A program made the position numbers and the translations under genes. Positions 5,904 to 9,729 of a DNA stretch of 9,729 nucleotides are shown piece after piece. The notes under the pieces are model-generated. The model was not told where the DNA came from and searched no databases. It was given only the letters and a program-made list of their open reading frames with translations. Within the stretch, counting starts at the first letter, position 1. Every line of letters starts with the position of its first letter. Source of the DNA: Actinomycetes bacterium (lineage in GTDB: Bacteria > Actinomycetota > Acidimicrobiia > Acidimicrobiales > Microtrichaceae); assembly GCA_023423475.1 (NCBI GenBank), contig JAFAFN010000476.1:1-9729 (forward strand), read 5' to 3'.

Positions 5904-6248
5904 TCAGCGCCGAGCGCTCTCGACGGCGATCCGATCGATCAGGTCGAAGGGGATGCCAGCGCGGTACGGGAACTTCACCGTGTCCTTCCCGCTGCGCAGT
6001 GGGCCAACCTGCTCCTCGAGCTCGCCGTCGAAGCGGGGCACGTCGTGCAGGCTCAGGTGCTTCGCCCAACCGGCGAAGTACAGGGGGCGGCCGGTGGGCA
6101 GCCGGTACGCCGGCATCCCGTAGGCGATCGACTCGACCGCCTGCGGCACCGCATCGAGGATCCGTCGACGGACCTCGGCGAGGTCGCCGCGGTGGCCCTC
6201 GGGCTGGGCGGCGATGTACTGCTCGACCGACTCGGGTGGCTCACTCAT
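5904..6248 (-). CDS. DUF1801-family protein
   Basis: The 114-residue product matches the DUF1801 (YdhG-like) pattern: an N-terminal helical part (SVEQYIAAQPEGHRGDLAEV), a GMPAY motif at 44-48 followed by a strand with LPTGRPLYFAGWAKHLSLH, and the C-terminal GKDTVKFPYRAGIPFDLI. Members of this family fold as small alpha/beta domains; some have been linked to iron handling, but function is not established. The ATG at 6248 was chosen; a GTG three codons upstream (6257) is possible, and neither has a strong ribosome-binding site. It is divergent from the DUF1971 gene over a 65-bp gap and ends 82 bp before the lipoprotein start. Full-length for the family. Confidence 0.82.
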   Translation of the reverse strand: MSEPPESVEQYIAAQPEGHRGDLAEVRRRILDAVPQAVESIAYGMPAYRLPTGRPLYFAGWAKHLSLHDVPRFDGELEEQVGPLRSGKDTVKFPYRAGIPFDLIDRIAVESARR

Positions 6249-6313
6249 TGGCTGCACTGGCCAGGATCATGACGATGAAGCTATCGGGGCGTGGGACCTG
6301 CAAGGGTGGGCGG

Positions 6314-6616
6314 ATGACCGACGGCGATGCACTCCCGAGGCCGACCGAGCTGCCCGATGACGTCACGCTGCAACGGGTCACGGACGTCTTCGACGTCGAC
6401 ACCGTGCCGGCAGGTCTGCTGCGCGCCCACCAGGTCGCGTCGGGTGTCTGGGGCCGACTCGTGGTCGTAGACGGGACGGTGCGTTTCGTGTGGGAGGACG
6501 ACCCGGACCACCCCGTCGAGCTCGTCGGGGGCGACACGCTCGTGGTGCCGCCCCTGCGACGCCACCACGTCGAGCTCGGCGGCGACGCACGATTCCACGT
6601 CGAGTTCCACCGCTGA
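6314..6616 (+). CDS. DUF1971 (YeaR/TehB-like) cupin-fold protein
   Basis: The 100-residue product shows the DUF1971 pattern: LPDDVTLQRVTDVFDVDTVP, then AGLLRAHQVASGVWGRLVVV (33-52), GGDTLVVPPLRRHHVEL (72-88), and VEFHR at the end. The family is a cupin-like beta barrel seen alone or as the N-terminal domain of TehB-like proteins; histidines H39, H84 and H85 are plausible metal ligands. Some homologues are linked to stress from nitrogen oxides, nitrate or tellurite, which is family knowledge and not shown here. The ATG at 6314 has AAGGGTGGG just upstream; an in-frame upstream ATG at 6284 lacks one. It is divergent from the DUF1801 gene. Confidence 0.83.
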   Translation: MTDGDALPRPTELPDDVTLQRVTDVFDVDTVPAGLLRAHQVASGVWGRLVVVDGTVRFVWEDDPDHPVELVGGDTLVVPPLRRHHVELGGDARFHVEFHR

Positions 6617-6726
6617 ACCTGCTGGACGTCACCCTGGCGGGCGCGAGTTCTGCGCGTTCGGGACATCCCGATGGGTGCCGGCGACGGGCACCATGACGTG
6701 GACGGTTGCCACCCGAGCGGGTGGGT

Positions 6727-6900
6727 CACCTCGAGGGGCAGGTGGGTCGGGCTGCGGAACGCGAGCGAGGTCTTCCACTCGAGGTGACGCTCGTCGACCT
6801 CGTAGGACCCGAGCACTCCGAGGATGGCGGGGAGGGCGACGGACAGCTCGAGCCGTGCGAGGGCTGCGCCGATGCAGTGGTGGATGCCGTGTCCGAATGT
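6727..6900 (-). pseudogene. Cytochrome P450 relic (C-terminal heme-binding end only)
   Basis: On the minus strand, TFGHGIHHCIGAALARLELS contains the P450 heme-ligand signature FGxGxHxCxG with the proximal Cys, followed by the helix-L segment and a typical P450 tail ending in FRSPTHLPLEV. That is about 58 residues, whereas a P450 is about 400. Upstream there is no I-helix, ExxR or substrate-recognition sequence, and the reading becomes unrelated low-complexity sequence. A possible frame shift right before the motif is suggested by CCGCAC (the Pro-His seen in many P450s) lying out of frame by two bases. The tail frame does not stop at the usual place; a TGA lies one base out of frame at 6726-6728. 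The remainder of 6617-6989 shows no gene. Confidence 0.8.
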
Positions 6901-6989
6901 GCGGCGAGATCTCAGAGGCCGGGGGGGTGTCCGGACTGGGGCCGGCTTCCAAAGGGTCCGACGGATGGCAAGCGACGGTCGAAGACGAC

Positions 6990-7015
6990 GGAGCCCCTGC
7001 CGTGGCAGGGGCTCC
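6990..7015 (-). terminator. Strong hairpin terminator after tRNA-Val
   Basis: Twelve-base perfect arms, GGAGCCCCTGCC and GGCAGGGGCTCC, flank a 2-base centre (so the real loop is about four bases). It starts four bases beyond the encoded CCA of the tRNA. The minus strand continues GTCGTCTTCG, which is pyrimidine-rich but not a clean T-run. Confidence 0.85.
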
Positions 7016-7018
7016 GGA

Positions 7019-7095
7019 TGGTGGGCGTACACAGACTTGAACTGTGGACCTCTGCCGTGTGAAGGCAGCGCTCTAGCCAGCTGAGCTATACGCCC
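7019..7095 (-). tRNA. tRNA-Val, anticodon CAC
   Basis: The minus strand folds as a full cloverleaf of 74 bases plus CCA. The acceptor stem pairs GGGCGTA with TACGCCC, the D-stem GCTC with GAGC, and the anticodon stem CTGCC with GGCAG around the loop TTCACAC, giving anticodon CAC (reads GUG). The T-stem CACAG pairs with CTGTG around TTCAAGT. The discriminator is A and CCA is encoded. A strong hairpin terminator follows. It is 70 bases after the stop of the glycosyltransferase-EAL gene on the same strand. Confidence 0.97.
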
Positions 7096-7106
7096 GTGAG
7101 GGCGAC

Positions 7107-7136
7107 ACTGTAGCGGCGCCCGGAGGTCCCGGCGAA
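7107..7136 (-). promoter_or_regulatory. Candidate promoter of tRNA-Val
   Basis: On the minus strand a TACAGT -10 box (7112-7107) lies 11 bases before the first tRNA base, with a poor -35 TTCGCC at 18 bp spacing (7136-7131). The tRNA could also be read from the upstream gene. Confidence 0.45.
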
Positions 7137-7165
7137 CGAGCAGCGCCGGAAGCGCCCGACACGGC

Positions 7166-9729
7166 TCACTCCGAGGCCGACGCGGATCCCGCGGTCGCCG
7201 GGTCGCCGCCCTGGAGCTGGAACGAACCGGGACGGCCCAACAGATAGCCCTGACCGAGGTGCACTCCGGCCTCGACGAGGACCCACCGCTCCTCGTCGGT
7301 CTCGACGCCCATCGCGATGACCTGACAGCCGTGCTCCTCGGCGAAGACGACCAGCGTGCCCACGAGTGCTTGTCGGGCGGCGTCGATCGCGATGCCGGTG
7401 ACCGTCGTCCGGTCCAGCTTCATGAACGCGGGCTGCAGCGAGTCCACCAGGGCGAGGCTGTCGTAGTCGCCACCGGCGTCGCTCACCGCGAGGGTCACGT
7501 TCGGCGGCATGGTCGCCGCCCACTCGATCGGATCCGCGTGCGCATCGACGACGACCTGGCGCGACGCCACGGACAGCGCGGCGGCGAGCTCCTCGGGGTG
7601 ACCGGCCAGGGCGCTCGACACGTTCACCGACACCCAGACCTCTCGTGGCAGTCCTTCGGCCGCGCTGAGCGCGGCGCGGATGAGCGCGGCGTCGAGCTCC
7701 ACCGCGCGGTCGTCGTGCTCCGCCTCGGCGAGCACGACATCCGGGCGACGTCCGTCGACGAACCTCGTCAGGGCCTCGAAGCCGACGGTCTCGTCGGTCA
7801 CCAGATCCCGGATCGGCTGGAAGACCGTGAAGAAGTCGATGCCGTCGAAGGAGTTCGACGACACCGGCAGCGCGGGCTCCAGAGCGGTCCCCGTGGGCAT
7901 GGCGCTCGCACGTCGCGACAGCGGCTGGCGGCGCGGCCGCTGCTCGATCACCGCCGTCTCGGATGCGTCGGTGGTGCCGTAGTAGAGGATCGACGCCCAG
8001 TCGCTCACCGGGACCGGCCTGCCGCCCGCCGCTGCGGCCGACACGGCGACCGGGTCGGGAGTCACCTGCTTCGGTGGCACGGGGCGGTACAGCCAACCGC
8101 GGAACTGCGTCCACAGATCGACGACGTACGCGCCGAGCCCGATGAAGGCCACGACCGCATACAGGGTCAGCGACGCGTTGAGCGTCGCGTAGACCAGGTT
8201 CTCCCAGCGTGAGAGCCGGATGTCGATCACGATCGTGTACGTCGCGAACGCGATGAGCAGGAAGGGTGCCAGCACGTAGACCGCGCTCGCCGTCGTGCGG
8301 TCACGCACCTTCGGGGTGCGCTTGAACGCGCTCTTCTCCCCCGTCACGAGCTGCAGCATCGAGGCGAAGCTGCCCGAGAGGTTGACGGCCAGCAACATGA
8401 GGTTGAAGCCGTCGATCCGGAACACGGCGGATCGCTTGTAGTCGCAGTAGCGCAGATCGCTCGCCATCATGAAGAAGTACGGCAGGGCGACGAGCAGCAG
8501 GATCGGGTTCAACAACCCGCTGTTGAACGGATAGCACAGCGTGATCAGCAGGCAGACCGACGACCAGAAGATCGACGCCATGTAGTTGATCCGGAGGAAC
8601 ACCTCGCCGAAGCGGTTCTGCTCGCCCCTGGCACGTCTCGCCTTGGACTGCCGCCACAGCTTGGACAGGATGAGCAGCCCGCCGTTCGCCCAGCGCTGAC
8701 GCTGGATGCACAGCGATCCGAAGTCCGGCGGGGTCGCCGAGTACGCCAGACGCTCGGGGTAGTTGTAGAGCCGCCAGCCGTGTTCGCCGAGGTCGATGGT
8801 CGACTCGGTGTCCTCGATGACGGTGCGGTCCTGGATGTAGCGACGGACCTCCCACTCGCCGACGTAGTCGATCTCGCAGATGTCCTCGAGCGCCTTCTTG
8901 CGGAGGATCGCGTTCGCGCCGACCCAGAACGTGGCGTCGTAGTGGGTGAGGCCCTGGTGCACGATATGCTGGAGGTCGGTCGTGGCACCAGCGATGCGCT
9001 CGATGCGGGTCGAGGCACCCGGATAGGCGCTGTACGGCGTCTGCGCGACGCCGACGTCCTTGAAGCCGCTCTGCTCCATCAGCAGCAGGATCCTGGCGGC
9101 GTACTCGGGCAGCAGCACGCTGTCGGCGTCGAGGGTCAGCACGTACTCGGTGTCGGGGATGGTCAGGTCCCGCGGTGCGGGCCGAGCCGGCGACCAACGC
9201 GGTGCCGAGCGGGGTGACGACCTCTCGGTAGCTGGCCCCCATGAGACCGATGTAGCTGTTGAGGTTCATCGCCTTGTTCGGCGCGTGCGACAGCGACACG
9301 TACTGCTTGCGCTCCAAGCTCGTGAGCTCGGCCCGGAAGGTGTTGACCAGGCGTCGGTTCAGCTGACGCATCCTGCGCATCGGCAGCACCGCGCCCTCTG
9401 CCGCCGCGGCATCCACCGCGGTGGCGATGACATCGAGGTCGTCCGCGAGTGCGCCGATCACGTACTCGACGAAGAAGGTGTCGGAGTGGTCGACGATCTC
9501 GTGGCCGTCGGCGAGGTCGCGGAGCCACTGCACCGCGACGCGGTAGTGCTCGGCGATCACACGCATGTCGTCGAGTCCCGGTGCGCCACCCGCGTCGATC
9601 GCGGCGTCGAAGTCGTCCGCCGCGGCCTCGAAACGTCGGTACGGCACGTCGAGCTGCGCCTGGAGCGACGCAGGCGTCGCACGCGACTGGGCGAGCAGCT
9701 CGGCGGCACCGCGTGAGGTGGGCTCGGGC
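7166..9729 (-). CDS. GT2 glycosyltransferase-degenerate EAL fusion, frameshifted and partial at 5' end
   Basis: The gene encodes a cellulose-synthase-like membrane glycosyltransferase fused to a C-terminal EAL domain. It is open at the window edge, so the N-terminus is missing. The GT core shows NKAMNLN (9258-9278), then after a +1 frameshift DAD (9122-9130), VIEDTE (probable catalytic Asp) and QRQRWANGG (QxxRW acceptor motif). About five hydrophobic membrane segments follow (residues about 185-350 counted from codon 9142), then a disordered linker (355-430) and an EAL domain (about 435-638). That domain keeps EALTR, the metal-site Asn (VNVSS), KLDR and QGYLLGRP. It has Ser-Asp for the Asp-Asp pair, AMGVET for AEGVET, and Asp for the Glu of the ExxE strand. 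It is probably a non-hydrolysing c-di-GMP receptor gating polysaccharide synthesis; no PilZ domain is seen. The polymer is unknown. The tRNA lies 70 bp downstream. Confidence 0.85.
9168..9193 (-). other. +1 frameshift site inside the GT2 catalytic domain
   Basis: The frame carrying NKAMNLNSYIGLMGASYREVVTPL loses GT2 similarity after LVAG (9190-9198 region), while the next frame carries RDLTIPDTEYVLTLDADS from about 9170. Skipping one base in the intervening GC-rich stretch restores a continuous protein (LVAG-RPAPRDLTIPD). Both pieces are otherwise open and well conserved, which favours a sequencing error or very recent mutation. The GTG at 9142 that starts the downstream open frame lies between two halves of the catalytic domain and is not a genuine start. 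Confidence 0.75.

Noticed and set aside
6674..6692. Hairpin GGTGCC-7-GGCACC after the DUF1971 gene
   Set aside because: The arms are only six bases, no T-run follows, and it is 58 bases beyond the stop; in this GC-rich DNA such pairs are common by chance.
6241..7032. A 263-codon minus-strand open frame containing the P450 motif
   Set aside because: It overlaps the DUF1971 gene and the tRNA terminator; only the middle 58 codons resemble a P450, so it is a relic and not a working gene.
9060..9716. A 218-codon plus-strand open frame at the right edge
   Set aside because: It is antisense to the glycosyltransferase and has no recognisable domain.
1..9729. CRISPR array, insertion sequence or prophage element
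   Set aside because: No regularly spaced repeats, transposase, integrase or terminal inverted repeats were seen in any frame.

Overview
The window is GC-rich, protein-dense chromosomal DNA that looks like a high-GC actinobacterium, possibly an Acidimicrobiia/Ilumatobacter-like or other acyl-CoA-rich lineage. The evidence is two TetR regulators, a FadE-type acyl-CoA dehydrogenase, an F420-type luciferase-like oxidoreductase, a threonine/serine-rich lipoprotein, GTG starts and apparently leaderless promoters. The taxonomic placement is an inference; no marker gene is present.

Layout. Positions 1-534 (minus) hold the start of a TetR-family regulator whose C-terminus lies outside the window, with a 28-bp palindrome just upstream that is probably its operator. 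Positions 717-3847 (minus) are a compact three-gene operon: a second TetR regulator, then (through an ATGA stop/start overlap) a class I diiron carboxylate protein with a complete six-ligand set, then an acyl-CoA dehydrogenase. The TetR gene has a near-consensus promoter that makes its mRNA leaderless. Reading away from it on the plus strand are a small acidic hypothetical protein (3993-4241) and a luciferase-like oxidoreductase (4309-5184). This oxidoreductase converges on a lipoprotein gene (5273-5821, minus) across a hairpin that pairs fully only in the minus-strand transcript. A DUF1801 protein (minus) and a DUF1971 protein (plus) diverge at 6249-6313. Positions 6617-6989 contain no intact gene but hold a relic of a cytochrome P450 heme-binding end. 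A tRNA-Val(CAC) with encoded CCA and a strong terminator follows at 7019-7095 (minus).

The last 2.6 kb (7166-9729, minus) is one large gene, open at the window edge and interrupted by a +1 frameshift near 9168-9193. It encodes a cellulose-synthase-like GT2 glycosyltransferase with about five membrane segments, fused to an EAL domain that has lost several catalytic residues. The likely reading is a membrane polysaccharide synthase gated by a non-catalytic c-di-GMP receptor domain.

Functional picture. The diiron protein and acyl-CoA dehydrogenase suggest oxidation of a lipid or other acyl-CoA-linked substrate under TetR control; the substrate cannot be read from sequence. The GT2-EAL gene is the most unusual architecture here. 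No CRISPR array, insertion sequence, integrase or attachment site was seen.
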